Shown here: in pieces, positions 48,390-60,528 of the stretch
Layout: the number at the start of each line of letters is the position of its first letter
How positions within the stretch are numbered: the stretch's first letter is position 1
Origin: Anaeramoeba flamelloides
Lineage: Eukaryota; Metamonada; Anaeramoebidae
Length of the DNA: 64,000 nt
Reading direction: 5' to 3'
NCBI GenBank assembly: GCA_027625915.1
Contig: JANTQA010000008.1
Span: 2,683,001 to 2,747,000 of the forward strand
Translations under genes and position numbers: made by a program
Notes under the pieces: generated by a model
Seen by the model: the letters and a program-made list of their open reading frames with translations, nothing else
Told to the model about the DNA's origin: nothing
Database searches by the model: none

Positions 48390-50299
48390 TATAATATTTA
48401 GTATTTATAAATAAAAAATTAATAATTTTTTTATCTATTATATTCATTTTTTTTTTTTTTTTTATTTTTAATGCAAGTAAACTTTGCTTCGGTCAAATCT
48501 TGCCCATAATTTTTTTCAAATCCCAATTATTTTTTATAATTGACCTTTAGAGAACAAATAAGAAATAAATAGAATAATACAGATCAAGAGAATAGTTTAT
48601 ATTCAGATTAGTTTAAACAACAATAATTCAATCTATTTTGTTAAAAATTAATAAACTTAAATTTTGAGTGATTCATTGAGAAAAACTATAATGTTCATTT
48701 TGATCTTCAATTGAATATTAAATAAAAATCGTATAGAAATCAAATATGATTTCTATACAACCATTTTTATAGTTTTCAATAACATTGGAATGTCTTACAT
48801 TTATCAAGTGGTTATCGATTTTGCAATAAAAAAAAAAAATTGTAAATGAATTTAGAGTAAAAAAAAAAAAAAAACAAATTCAAAAAAAAGTAAAAACTGA
48901 ATAAATGATTTCAATTTTGAAATTTTAAAAAATTAATTTTTTTGTTCTATTATTATTCCAAACCCTTGAAACGGGGGTAATTTATAAACTGAATATGGTA
49001 CACTTTGACTGTATAGAGGTTTATTTAAGTGGAAACATGATGCTTTTTTTTTTTTTAAATTTTAATATTTTGGATCAACTGTGTTTGCCCTCAAAGAAGG
49101 TTTTTATGTGTTTTTTGAAATTTCTGTTTTCTTCATGCCCAACACCCAAATTCCATTTAAATTTATATGAATTCAATTATTTGTAGTTAATTAAAGTTAG
49201 ATAACCCTTCCAATTCTTATTCAAAAATTGAAAAGAAAAACAAAATATTTTCCAGTTTTTATTCTCTGCTATACAAAATTAAAATAAAATATTTCACACA
49301 ATTAGAGAATATCCCACGAATCTTTTTTCATAACTTTTTACTTAAATTGTAATTATATTACTATTATAAAAAAATGAAATAAAAAATATTGTATTATTAT
49401 TAGAGATAAATTGACTTTAAATATGATATTTTCAGATTTTAAAGAAGTCACTAAAGAATTTTTTTTTTAAAGCCGGTGTTTTTTTCATTTGTAAATCTTT
49501 GTAATAATTGGTAAAGTGTTTAATTCGAATATCAATGATAAAGTTTCCTTGAGATTATTGTCATTTTGTGAATTATTTTTTCAAATAATTAAAAAATGAA
49601 TTCAAATGTGAAATATTATTAAGCTACTTAACTACTATATCTCGATTATTTTTAATCTGGTAAGAAGATTAAATAAATCTTTAAAATAAGTGTTTTTTTG
49701 CAAGATATAGGATTACTAAAAAAAAAAAAATAGAGAATGGTATTTGAATATGGTTATTATGTGTATCTTTCTATCAATATATATATATATATTGAAAAAT
49801 CTAATAAGGTATTCATTTAATTACATATAGTTTACATTATTTTAAACTTAATAATTGGATTTTTTATTATTATTATTTAATGTTGTAAATTATATGCAAT
49901 GTTAAAAAAAAAAAATAATGTACTCTGAACATTTTTTAAGGGTTTTTAATCTTAATTTTAATTGTGCTTTTTTATTTGAATTAAGTTTATTTGTTGTATA
50001 ACTATTTAACAATTACCGGGGTATATATTAACATTATGGAATGAGTAAAGTCAGAAATAGAGTTTTTTTAAAAAAATTCCCAAAATTTGGATACAGTTAA
50101 AACAGTTCAAAAAAAACCATCATTTCTTTTTTTATTCAATTTTTAAATAATTTTGTTCCTAACAATTACTTTTATTATTTTTTGTCTTTATTTTGAATTA
50201 TCTTCATTTGATATTACAGAATATGTTTCGTTAGATCTGGAAAAATTTTTTTTATTGGATTAATATTTTGTTAAAGTTGTTTTTAGTTGAATAAATAAA

Positions 50300-50400
50300 G
50301 AAAAAAAAATCATAGAAGATTAATTAATGATATCTTATCATTTGATAGATCAATAATTATATGTAGAAAATTCCATAAATTTAACAATAAAATTTCTATA
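50300..50400 (+). repeat. dispersed ORF-derived repeat R3, decayed copy
   Basis: Matches the ATGGTATCTAATCATTTGAT / GATCAATAATT core of the family. Strongly decayed. Confidence 0.5.
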
Positions 50401-50825
50401 CCTATCCTGTTTTCTCACTTTTTATATCAATTTTTTTTTTCTCATTTTAAATTTTTTTCTTTTCATTTATTTAAAAATCATTTTATATAAAATAATTGAT
50501 AGTAGTGAATTTAGATGTTGTTTAAGATAAATTTTTGAAAAAATCCAATAAATTGAGAGTATTTTGCTTATTTTAGTTTTTTAGTGTTCCAAATTTTTGG
50601 AATTTTTATTGTTAAAATAAAACTGAAAGAAATCCTTTAATTGTTTAAAGAGAGAATTTTGAAGTTATTAAATTTGTAACTTCAAATTCAAAGAAAGTCT
50701 AAAATTGACTCAAAAAACACCATTCCGAAAATTTGGACATGCCCAAAATCAAAAATAGGCAAAAAAATCGAACTATTATATTTTTTTCGAAACCTAATAT
50801 AAAACCCCATTTATGTAGCCCAGTA

Positions 50826-51110
50826 TTAATGTTTTAATAAGTAATTTTTTTCATCCAAATAAAAGAAAAAAATATAACTCAACAAAAAAATCGATGTGTC
50901 TAAAATGACGAAACGAGCTGAACAAAAAATATATTGGTAAATTAGTTGAAATTTCATCAATAATTGTTGATCGATCAAATGATAAGATACCATCAACCAG
51001 TTGTATGTGATTTTCCAATTTAAGAAACTCAACACTAAGCCTTTTATCAACCATCAAAAAAAATTCTCAGATCTAACGATATTCATTACTTTACTGTAAA
51101 AAATGAATTG
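50826..51110 (-). pseudogene. best-preserved copy of the ORF-derived repeat R3
   Basis: The minus strand keeps an open frame of about 70 codons with protein-like composition (LSVEFLKLENHIQLVDGILS and FDRSTIIDEISTNLP). Decayed copies of the same stretch, with stops, lie at 16120-16300, 35600-35870 and 50300-50400. The family looks derived from a coding exon that was copied around the genome. I do not recognise the protein. One copy lies a few hundred bases upstream of the ankyrin exon, which may or may not be meaningful. Confidence 0.4.
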
Positions 51111-52278
51111 AAAACAAAAACAAAAAAGACAAAAAATCAAATAGTTTGTAAAATCAAAATTCTTTCCAAATTGAATTTACAGTGTGTTATTGTTATTCTT
51201 TCAACTGTTTAAACTATGTCCAAATTTTTGGAATATAGTTTAATTGGATATATTTGAAACTTAATTTTTTTTCCTCAAAATATTTGGAATAGTGTTAATA
51301 TTTCGGTTTGCTATTCGATATCAGAATGGAATTATTTTCAATAATAAAAACCAAATAACATATATCTGTAGTATCTATACATGGGATTGAATAATAATAT
51401 TATGTAAAAGTTTAATAAATTTACAAAATAATATTTTTTTTTGTAATGCCGACTAGAAATATTTTGAAACAACTGTTTTTTTATCTAAATTTGATAATTA
51501 TTTAGTGACTATTTTATTTACTTATAAATTAAAAATAATTTTTAATATTTCATTTATTCAGTAGTTCTAATACAGTCTTTTTTTGAATTTAACAAGTTTT
51601 TTTTTTTTTTTAAGAATTGAATTTTTGTATATCAAAAGTTTTTAAATTGTGATTTATTTTAAAATTGATCAAATATTAATAATTTATTTGAACTTGAAAC
51701 TTTTAGTCTACTGTTATCACAAAATGTTAAGATTTTTAAAAAGATATTATGACTAATAAATTAAATAAAAATTTTCACATTTGTTGCAAAAATAAGATTA
51801 AAAAATGTTGAATTTTGAGATTTATTTTATAGATTACAATTTTTTTTTTCAAAGATCCCTTTTTAACTTGGAAAAAAAAAAATGCTGAAAAAAAACAAGT
51901 ATTTCTCATTTTTAAAGATGTATTATTTCATGAAAAATCTGTTGTATATCTTCCAATTCCCGGAAATTGTGGCTATTTTTTTTTTTTTTTGGTAATATTT
52001 TATCCATTTTGCGAATAAATTCAAATTAAAAAATCAATTTTTTTTTTAAAAGTCGTCTTGTTACAAAAAGTTGAAAAATCATACTATTCATGTGAAAAAA
52101 TCATCAAAGGGGTAATTTTGAAAATCTTTTTTCTGATTTTTTTTAGGGTGATTTTATGATCTCAGTAATAATTGGGAAATAATCGAGTTAATATTAATTT
52201 AATTTTTCAGAATGTTGTGAATTACTTGTATTTTCTTTTTGTGAAAATTGTAAATTTTTTTTTTTATGAAATTTCCTC

Positions 52279-52296
52279 TTATTCTCTTTCAGTTTT

Positions 52297-52328
<32 letters not shown>

Positions 52329-55300
52329 TTTCTTTTTCTTTTTCTTTTTCTTTTTCTTTTTCTTTTTCTTTTTCTTTTTCTTTTTCTTTTTCTTTTTCTT
52401 TTTGCATTTCAATTCCCTTTTCTTTTTTCATTCCAATATCCTTTTCTTTTTCTATTTCCTTTCCTTTTTCTATTTCTTTTTCCTTTTCTTTTTCTATTTC
52501 AATATCCTTATCTTTTTCCTTTTCCTTTTCTTTTTCTTTTTTGTTTATAATTTGTTTTTCTTTTTTTTGAGTCTCAAGCGAAAGATCCTTTTTAATAATA
52601 TTTAATGGGTCTTCTTCATTATCCGAGCTAGAACTTGATTTTTGATAGTCTTCAAATTGCTTTGTAAATCGTATTTTGTCTAATTCTGCCAGATCATAAT
52701 ATTTCTAAATTAGGTTTTATCAAAAAAATATAGTTAAAGCAAAAAAATTTATTATGATTAACAATTACTTGATTAAAAAGGGAAGAAAAATAAGAAAGAA
52801 AGGCTTTTTTGGTATTAACTTTGTTTTTTGAGGTATTATTTTGAGTTTTTTTTTGATACTAAATTGTGATTCAAAAAAGTATATTTCAAGTTTTTTCATA
52901 TTTTTAACACTAAAGTTCTGAATGTGAAAAAGTCGATTTAATGAATAATATCTTTTTAACAAATTATTAACCCTGAAAAATAATATTAAGTTGAAGGAAC
53001 TATTTCTGAAAATAATTCAGTAAAAAGTACTATAACGTTTTTAAGACTCATATAAAAAGGAAATGTATCAAAATAAGAATAAAAAAAAATTAATATCTCA
53101 CCAACCAGTGAGTAAATCAAAAAGTTTCTTTTGAGTCCTTTTGACATGAATTTTATTAAAAAATTTTGAGTTGTAAAAAAATCTGAAAAAAAAATTAAGA
53201 ATGATCTTTTTCAAAAAGTTATTTTTAATGGGAGAGGTATTTGAAAAAAAAGACATTTTATTTATAATTTTTTGCATTTTTTAAAAAAAAAGGAATTTTA
53301 GATGATTGAAAACTATTTTTTCGGAAAGGAAAAAAAAGTTTTTTGAACTGAAAAAAAAAAAGAAAAAAAAATGAGAACTCAAAGTATATAAAATTGAAAA
53401 AATATGAGATCATAATATCAAAAAAACAAAAATTTACTCTTTTTTCTTGGTTCTAAACAACTATTTATAGAGAGATGAAACTAATGTATATGTGATCTTC
53501 AATACAGATACCAACATTTTGTGTTGATTTACAAGATTACAATTATGTATTGGAGAGTATAATATATATTTTGTTTTTTATTTTTATCTCTATTTTTATT
53601 AATTTTATAAATGTCTAAGAATTACACGAGTTCTCATTTTGTGTTATATTGTTATATGTAAAAATTTTTCAATTTCATAAGTAATTAGGAAATATTTTCT
53701 AATTACTCAGTAAATTCAAATACTAATTGAGAGTTGAGTTCTTAGATTTATTTTTAAGGAATTGAAATTTTGGTTTCTAAATTAGAACAAATAATAAAAA
53801 CCAAAAAACAATTAGTTTTTTTTTTTTTTTGAGCTTTGTAAAAATTACATTATTTATAGTTATAACTGTTTAAAAAAAATAAAGAACAAATAATTTTAAA
53901 AAGTGTGATTTTAACTGTTTATAATGCTCGATAAAACTCTTTTAATGAATCTTTTTTTAGTGAATAACGAATATGTGTTTTTACTTTAACTCAAGATGTA
54001 AATTTTTCTTTGGTGATCAAAATACTGACTAATAGCAGAAATAAAAAAATATCTCATAGAATTATAAAAAGATATAAACCAGAAATAGGATTATTTAAAT
54101 ATATTTAAATAAATAAAAATAAGAATTATCAAGGTATTGAAAGATTAAATTAAAATTTAAAACAAAAAAATGAGAAAAATATCTTTTTTTAAAATTTTAT
54201 ATAAAAATCATTTTATTTCATAAAATTTATAATTATTACCAAATTTTTGTAAAAAAAATAAATTAATATTTTTTTATATATTTACCTTATTTTTGAAGAT
54301 CTAAACTGGAAATACAATTTAAATTTTAACCAAGTCTGTATATATGTACCTTCTCGATGTTCAAATATCAAATTCTGAAAAAAAAAAAAAAAAGTTAATA
54401 ATTTTAATAATGAGTTAAGAACTCTCGAATTTGAAGTTCGATGAGAACTGAAATCCAATGTGGTAAATCGAAAAAATGATTTAGTAAAAATATTTTTAAA
54501 GCTAAGGCAAAATATTACAAATTTTTAGGTTTTTAAGTTTTTTAAAGCGAAATTAAAAAAGAATTTATTGATCCACAAAAAAATTTAGAAATTCTCAAAC
54601 AAAACTAGTGTAATTTAAAAAGTTATTTTTTTTTTACTTCTCTTCACTTACTTTTTACTTGATCTGAAATTATATTGAAAGCGTTATTATTGTTGAAATA
54701 ACTAATGCCGAAAAGTTTACTCAGTGTTTCAAAACAAAAAACGTATTTCTTTTTTTATGGGAAAGTCATTTATAATAATAAGTCAAAGAAATCAACAATA
54801 AACCCTATGGAAATATGGTATAGATTATTTAAAGTTATATTGTTAAAAAAGAAATTCTAAAAATGTAGGATCAAATTGGATAATATATCTCAAACAATAG
54901 AGTTTATTTTTAGAGATAATTTTTTTTAAAAAACAAAAAATTCATATAAATTGTGAAATATTAAGAAAAAAAATTATACAAATTGAATACCTAATTTAAA
55001 TTTTACTTTTAAAATCAAAGATTTTATTTTCAAAAATAATTTGAACTTTGGTATACTATCGATTAGTCAATTATATTTTACCTCGGAACAAGAAATAATA
55101 AAAAACAAGGGTTTTATATGATTGCCCATTAGGGATAATATGCTTTTATGCATGCATTATTTTAATCACTGTAGAACAAACAATAGAATATTTTATTGTG
55201 AAATAGAATGTAAGTTTAGGCAGAGGATTTTGCGTTTGGAAACTTTTTTATGAGTACAATTTCGAATTTGTTTTGTTAAAATGTTTTTACTCAAATGACA

Positions 55301-57219
55301 AACTTTTGCAAAAAACCTAAATTATTAATTTGCAAAATTTCTTGACTTAATATTCTTTGAAGTTAACAATGTATTTTTAGTCATAAAGTACTATTCACTA
55401 AGTATAATATCCAGACAGTCCTTAAAAGATGTCTATCCTGGGTTATTTCAACCACTTTCTTTGTGATTACTACATAAAAAATAAAAATTTTACCTCAAAT
55501 ACCAAGAGATTTGTGTTTTAAAAAATCACTGAAAATGAAAATTTTAATTGGCTTTATATCGACCCTTGCGTTTTTTCCGCTAATTATTCACTAACTACTG
55601 ATAAATTCAAAGAAATATATAAAAAATTTTTCGTTCAATTTCAATTTTTGTAAACTTTATAACTTCAATTTTAAAAACACACCCTAATAGAAAATATTTT
55701 GAAGATCAACCAATTTTCCCAAAGTTTCTTAACACTTAAACAAAGAAATTTCTTTATTCAAAGCTTGTATAAAAAAGATTTGTAAAAAAAGGAAAAGTAA
55801 GTAAAAAATTTTCAGGCACTTATTTAGATTTATCAGTATTATAAATTGAAAAATAAATTCAAACAAAATTTTCAATTAACTCCCCAAAAACTTTTTTAAA
55901 AGATCACATTAAAATTATAATTCTTTAATTTATTAAATCTTGTTGATATTTTGAATTTATCTTTTGTATGCAGGAACCTTTAAAGGTTTTTGTAAATCCT
56001 AGAAGACTTGAGATTTTGTTTTGTTCTTGAAAACTGATTGAAAATTTTTACTAGTTTATTTTTGAATGAAAAGTCTATTTATAACAAGTTTTGGAAATTA
56101 TTTTTTTGCTTTTTATTTGAAAAGTTGAAGAATTCTGACTTTCAGTAATTTTTTTTTTTGACCTTATAAAAAAACCTTGTGCTTTCACAATAATATCTTT
56201 CGTTACAAAATATATGAAGAAATTAAAAAAATTGCAAATAAAATAAATTTTAACAGTGTTTTTACGTACCTTTTTTTCATTTTTAGACAAAAGTTTAAAC
56301 GAATTTGAAATTTTTTCAAGGATTTTGGATTGAGATAAATTGGGAAATTTTTTTTGAAGTTCAGGCCGGGATTCTTTGGAATAAATAAAAAACGCATTTC
56401 TTGGTTTTTTTGGGAATACTTTTGGAATTTTCTTTGGTCCTGAGCGTGTTGTTCGATGAAAACAAAAATCTTCAGAAATGAGTGGTTTGTTTCGAGAGAG
56501 TTTGGAATTAAAGTCCGATACCTCGTTTTGAAATCTTTTTTTGTCTTTTTCGGCTTTTTCTTGGTAAGGCTAATGGGTTTATATATTATAAATAATCATG
56601 ATGAAGAAAAAAAAAATATTTATATGTAAGCTTAAATATGATGATTTTAATAAAAAAAGAAAACAATTTTACAAAATACAATCGTCAATTAAAAAGAAAG
56701 ACATAAAATGTTTTTGTGTTTTTGTTGTTCGAAATTTGTTTGATCACTGATGTCTTGTCCAAAATGATCGTGTTTAAATTTTGAATTTTCGAATTTTCCA
56801 AATTTTTAATGATTTGATAAATTCTTACCTATTTTTTCTCTTTAGATTGAAAAAAAAATTCACAAATTGAAATAATTCAGAACAAGTATTAAAGACCGAA
56901 AAGGTTGTGTTCAAAGAATTTGTAATTCGCCAAAAAAAATCAATAAGGAGGTGTAAAAATTCTAAGAAATTTCGAGTTTTGGATATCAATTCTTGAACAG
57001 TGACTGATTGAAATTGGCAAGAGTACCGAGATCAATGATACAAAGAATAAAGAAAAGACAGACCTTTTTTTCTTCCTGGCTTAACATGTTCCATTTTTTA
57101 CCTATTAATTGTGATAATTTACGAAAAGTAAATGTTGGGTTTTCGGTTGCAAGTTGCTTCCGAACACTTAACATATAATAGTTGAAAGCTGAGCGTGGTC
57201 TTTTGATACGTAAACTCAT
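52279..57219 (-). CDS. two-HMG-box protein with Lys/Glu-rich tail
   Basis: Modelled as complement(join(52279-52704, 56270-56569, 57064-57219)), 293 residues. Exon 1 has the first half of HMG box 1 (KRPRSAFNYYMLSVR, IGKKWNMLSQEEKK). Exon 2 completes it (PYQEKAEKDKKRF) and opens box 2 (KPRNAFFIYSKESRPEL, LLSKNEKK). Exon 3 completes box 2 (KYYDLAELDKIRFTKQFEDY), then gives SSSSSDNEED and a long KE-repeat tail. All joins are phase 0; the donor of the last intron is GTACGT and its acceptor is TTTAG. The first intron's donor, GTCTGT, is less typical. Tandem HMG boxes with a charged tail are typical of HMGB-like DNA-bending proteins and UBF/TFAM relatives, so a chromatin role is inferred. The 3.57 kb last intron splits HMG box 2. 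Confidence 0.88.
52308..52403 (-). repeat. coding hexamer repeat (GAAAAA) giving poly-KE
   Basis: Sixteen unbroken GAAAAA units at the 3' end of the HMG gene, read as Lys-Glu. Followed downstream by a 15-base A run and a TAA stop at 52279-52281. Interrupted copies continue upstream to about 52550. Confidence 0.9.
52705..56269. other. 3.57 kb last intron of the two-HMG-box gene
   Basis: No exon is needed inside, because the flanking exons complete HMG box 2 exactly. It holds an R7 repeat copy (54770-55260) and A/T-rich sequence. The minus-strand frame at 52765-52962 is Lys/Phe-rich and not HMG-like. Confidence 0.7.
54770..55260. repeat. dispersed repeat family R7, copy 2
   Basis: Diverged collinear match to 29090-29570 (AAAAAGAAATTCTAAAAATG near 54848). 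Class unknown. Confidence 0.55.
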
Positions 57220-59299
57220 TTGTTGTTCCGAAAGTCTCGTGATAGTTAAAAGATCAAGAATAATCTTGGAACTATTGAAATAAACGAGCTTTTGTTGTTT
57301 TTTTTTTTATTTGAAAAAAATTACAAAATATTCGAAAAACAATATGGTAACAAGAAAAAAAAATAAAAATATAGTCGGTTTACTTTTTTAATTTGAATCA
57401 ATAACTCTTGAATTTCTCTAAAAAGCAGCTTTGTTTTGGAATTTTACAAGAAGAATATCGAAAAGAAAATGTTGACAAACATCAACTATTATTATTTTGT
57501 TAATTCATCTTGAAAAGATATCAACTCTTAACTTTGTTGAATTCTGAGTTCGATCTCAAAAATCACTTTGTTAAAACTGTTATTATGTTAAATACCCTTT
57601 TTGTCATCGTCTCACAAAATCTATTTTTTTACCGTCTAATAGGAAAAAAAAGTTCACTCAATTATATGTTTAAATTCGTAAATTTGTTCTGGCATTTTGG
57701 TGTCTTTCGAAAAACAAACAGACGAATCACCATAGGTAACATGGCATATGGATTTTAGTCAAAGAAAACTTTCTAATTGGATTTCTCTTTGTTTGTTTCA
57801 AAATTGGAGTTACTTATTTTGAAAATTAAGGAAAAATTTTTCCAAGCAAAATAGCCAGTAAGAATTTTTAACTACTCCAAATTAAAAAATAACTTGTCTG
57901 AGGGGCTATTGGCTCTAAATATTGTTAGTATTAGTGAAAGCAAAAATTTGAACACAATGTATTCAACAAAGTAGTTTACACACTTCAAAAATGCTTTTGA
58001 AATTTCAGACTTTGTTGAACTTTATATTTTAGACAACCTATTCTCAAATTAAGGTTTAATTGTCTTTCAAACGAACTGGCATAGAAAATTATCCCTAACT
58101 TACTTGCAATGTTCCAGAATATTTGATCAGTAAAATGTTTTTCTACATTTTGTAGGAAATTTTCAAAAATGAACACACAGTAATTTGAGTTGGCTTTCCT
58201 CAACAGAACAAGTCTTCACTTTGAATATTTTTGTTAAAAATCAACAAAACAGAAGGTATTTTTAAAATTCAAATCCTTGCCATTTTGTAACCTTTCTGAA
58301 AACAAAGCACAGTCTTTTATCCTGCCCAAACATGAAAGGAGTCTATTTCTTTTCAAACAATTTCTTTCGACATTTGTTATTTCTTATTTGTTTTCTTAAT
58401 TCTTTTGCTTTAAGAATTTATATAAAAAAAAGTCGAATTTCTTTTCTCAAAATCTTAAAAAAAAAAGTTTTTTGAACCATAAAATCACTTTAAGTCATGA
58501 GACAAAGAAATAGGAAAGGCTAAAGACTTGTTGTTACGAATTTTTGATTTGAATTTTTAGTTAATATTAGAAATAGAGGAAAATTTTCTACTTCTTTTCT
58601 GTTAAATAAAGGAACAAAATGAGTGAATTTAGTTTTTTTTGATTGGTTAAAATTGTTGACTTTTACTTTCTCAAATTCAAATCTTCTCACATCATTTAAA
58701 ATGTTCCATCAATAAATTTCGACAAAAATTGATTTTTGATCTTTCACACGATTATGTTGGAGTTACTCATGAATTTTTTTTTAGAACACAAATTCTATTT
58801 TTTTTTTTTCTCAACATTTTTTCGTAAAAGTACAAATAAAAGAAAAAGACCAAAAACGAGTAAAAGCCTAAAAAAAGTTATTTATTGTGATACCCTCATC
58901 CATTTTTCAAATCAAAACAAGATAAAAGCTTTCTGAAAATAATTTTTTTTTTTTTTTCCAATTATAAAAGCAACAATAAAGTTTTACCTTTTTTCCAATT
59001 GACCAAATAATCTCAATTTTGTTTCCTAATATAAAGAGTCGATCAGAAAGTTCATTTGAATTCTTCTAAAACTCTTACTATTCAAGAATTACTCTTTTTA
59101 AATAATTTTAAAATACTAAACAATCTTTGAGGTTGGCAATTTCTCAAGAATTAAAAAAGTATTGCATCTGTAAGATGTAAAGCTATGATTTTTTTGTTTC
59201 TTAGTTGCTTGATCTTCAACTTTGGATTAATTTTAATATTTGTTAAAAAATCATATTTTGGGCAATTTATTTTGTATTTTTTAAAAGTGGATTGTTTGG

Positions 59300-59520
59300 T
59301 AATTGAGTAAAACAGTTAATTATATTATAAAAAGATCAAAATTTTCCTCGAACTTTCCTAAAAAATCAATAATTAAAATAAATTAGCAAAGACCCCAATT
59401 GTAGTAGGGAAATTTATAATTTTAACTGGTTTATGGAATTAAAAATTTGAACTTTTACATTGATTTAAATACCTTATTTTTGTAAAGCCGAATAAAATTT
59501 AGGTTCTCTTTATATAACAA
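59300..59520. repeat. dispersed repeat family R5, weak copy
   Basis: AAAAGATCAAAATTTTCCTC followed by CTTTCCTAAAAAATCA corresponds to the AAAAGATCAAAATTTTCAGT block at 39320 and its neighbours. Confidence 0.45.
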
Positions 59521-60140
59521 TAAATAGTAGATTTGAAAGTATTTAGTTATAAAAAATTGTGGTTCTTGGGTCGTCAATGGAAATTTGGGTTTCCTTTTGG
59601 TTTTACTCAATTTATAAAAAAAAAAAACATTAAAAAGTATTAGAATCGACAAATATAGAAAAAAGCCCATTTAAAAATTTCAATCAGTAGAACCCATAAG
59701 TTCAAAGTTTTTTTATTAAATACTTTCATACTCATGAGTTTTTGTCTCACAAATTCCTGTTTTGGAAAAAAAACAAAATTAAATTTTCAAACAAATATTA
59801 AAATTTATATCAATCCAAAGATCAAGCATCTAAGTTTCAAAAAAATCAGGATCTTACATCTAACAGATGCCAGACTTTTTTAATTTTTGAGGAATTGTTC
59901 ACTAGAAGTGCCCTAATATAATTTTTATTAAACAATCACAAAATTGCCTTAAAGGTTGTTTTAATAATTGTTACTCCCTTAAATTTTTTTCCTATTTAAG
60001 GTCCTTGTGTCTACTATGAAGAATCCTAAAATTAAAGTCGTTTGTTATTGAATTTAAATCGTATAAGTTTGCCATACCGTTATTTTCCCATTAATAAATG
60101 AAAATTTTTATTTCAATTTCCAAAATGAATATTAATTAGT

Positions 60141-60528
60141 ACTACTACAATCAAATTAGTAGAGTAAAAATTTTGTTTAAGGTCTAAGAAGGACGTTTAA
60201 TTTATTGCCTAAAAATATCCTTTCTAAAAGATGTTGTCAAGATCTTTGGTTTTACTTTCAACTTATAAACAGAAAAAAATATTTTGGAAAGTGAACTAAA
60301 AATTTTCATTTTTTAATGAGAAAATAATAGTATTACTACTACAATCAATTTAGCAGAGTAAAAATTTTGTCTAAGGATTAACTAAGGAAGTTTAATTTAT
60401 TGTCTAAAAATACCATTTCTAAATTATGTTGTTAAGATCTTGGGAATTTCTTGAACTTATGGACAAGAAAACTATTTTGGAATGTGAACTAAAAATTTTC
60501 ATTTTTTAATTGGAAAATAAGATTTGTT
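60141..60528. repeat. 194-bp tandem duplication
   Basis: Two adjacent units (60141-60334, 60335-60528) each begin ACTACTACAATCAA and end near GTGAACTAAAAATTTTCATT. They have diverged noticeably, so this is older than the 67-bp duplication at 31.4 kb. Confidence 0.85.

Larger units (their letters stand above)
48065..52278. other. gene-free stretch between Fip1 and the HMG-box gene (convergent 3' ends)
   Basis: Both flanking genes point into this 4.2 kb stretch. It holds a MITE (48265-48389) and R3 repeat copies (50300-50400, 50826-51110). The frame at 48995-49186 is not convincing. Confidence 0.55.

Noticed and set aside
48995-49186. 63-codon plus-strand ORF
   Set aside because: Contains a T-tract-coded Phe run, has no homology signal, and lies between two gene 3' ends.
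52172-52605. Plus-strand Phe/Ser/Leu frames across the CTTTTT repeat
   Set aside because: The minus strand is the coding strand: the frame there continues directly from HMG box 2.
57985-58203. Exon-like minus-strand frame with a good GTAAGT donor
   Set aside because: Composition is somewhat protein-like but no family is recognised, no partner exon joins in phase, and it lies upstream of a gene whose start is well supported.
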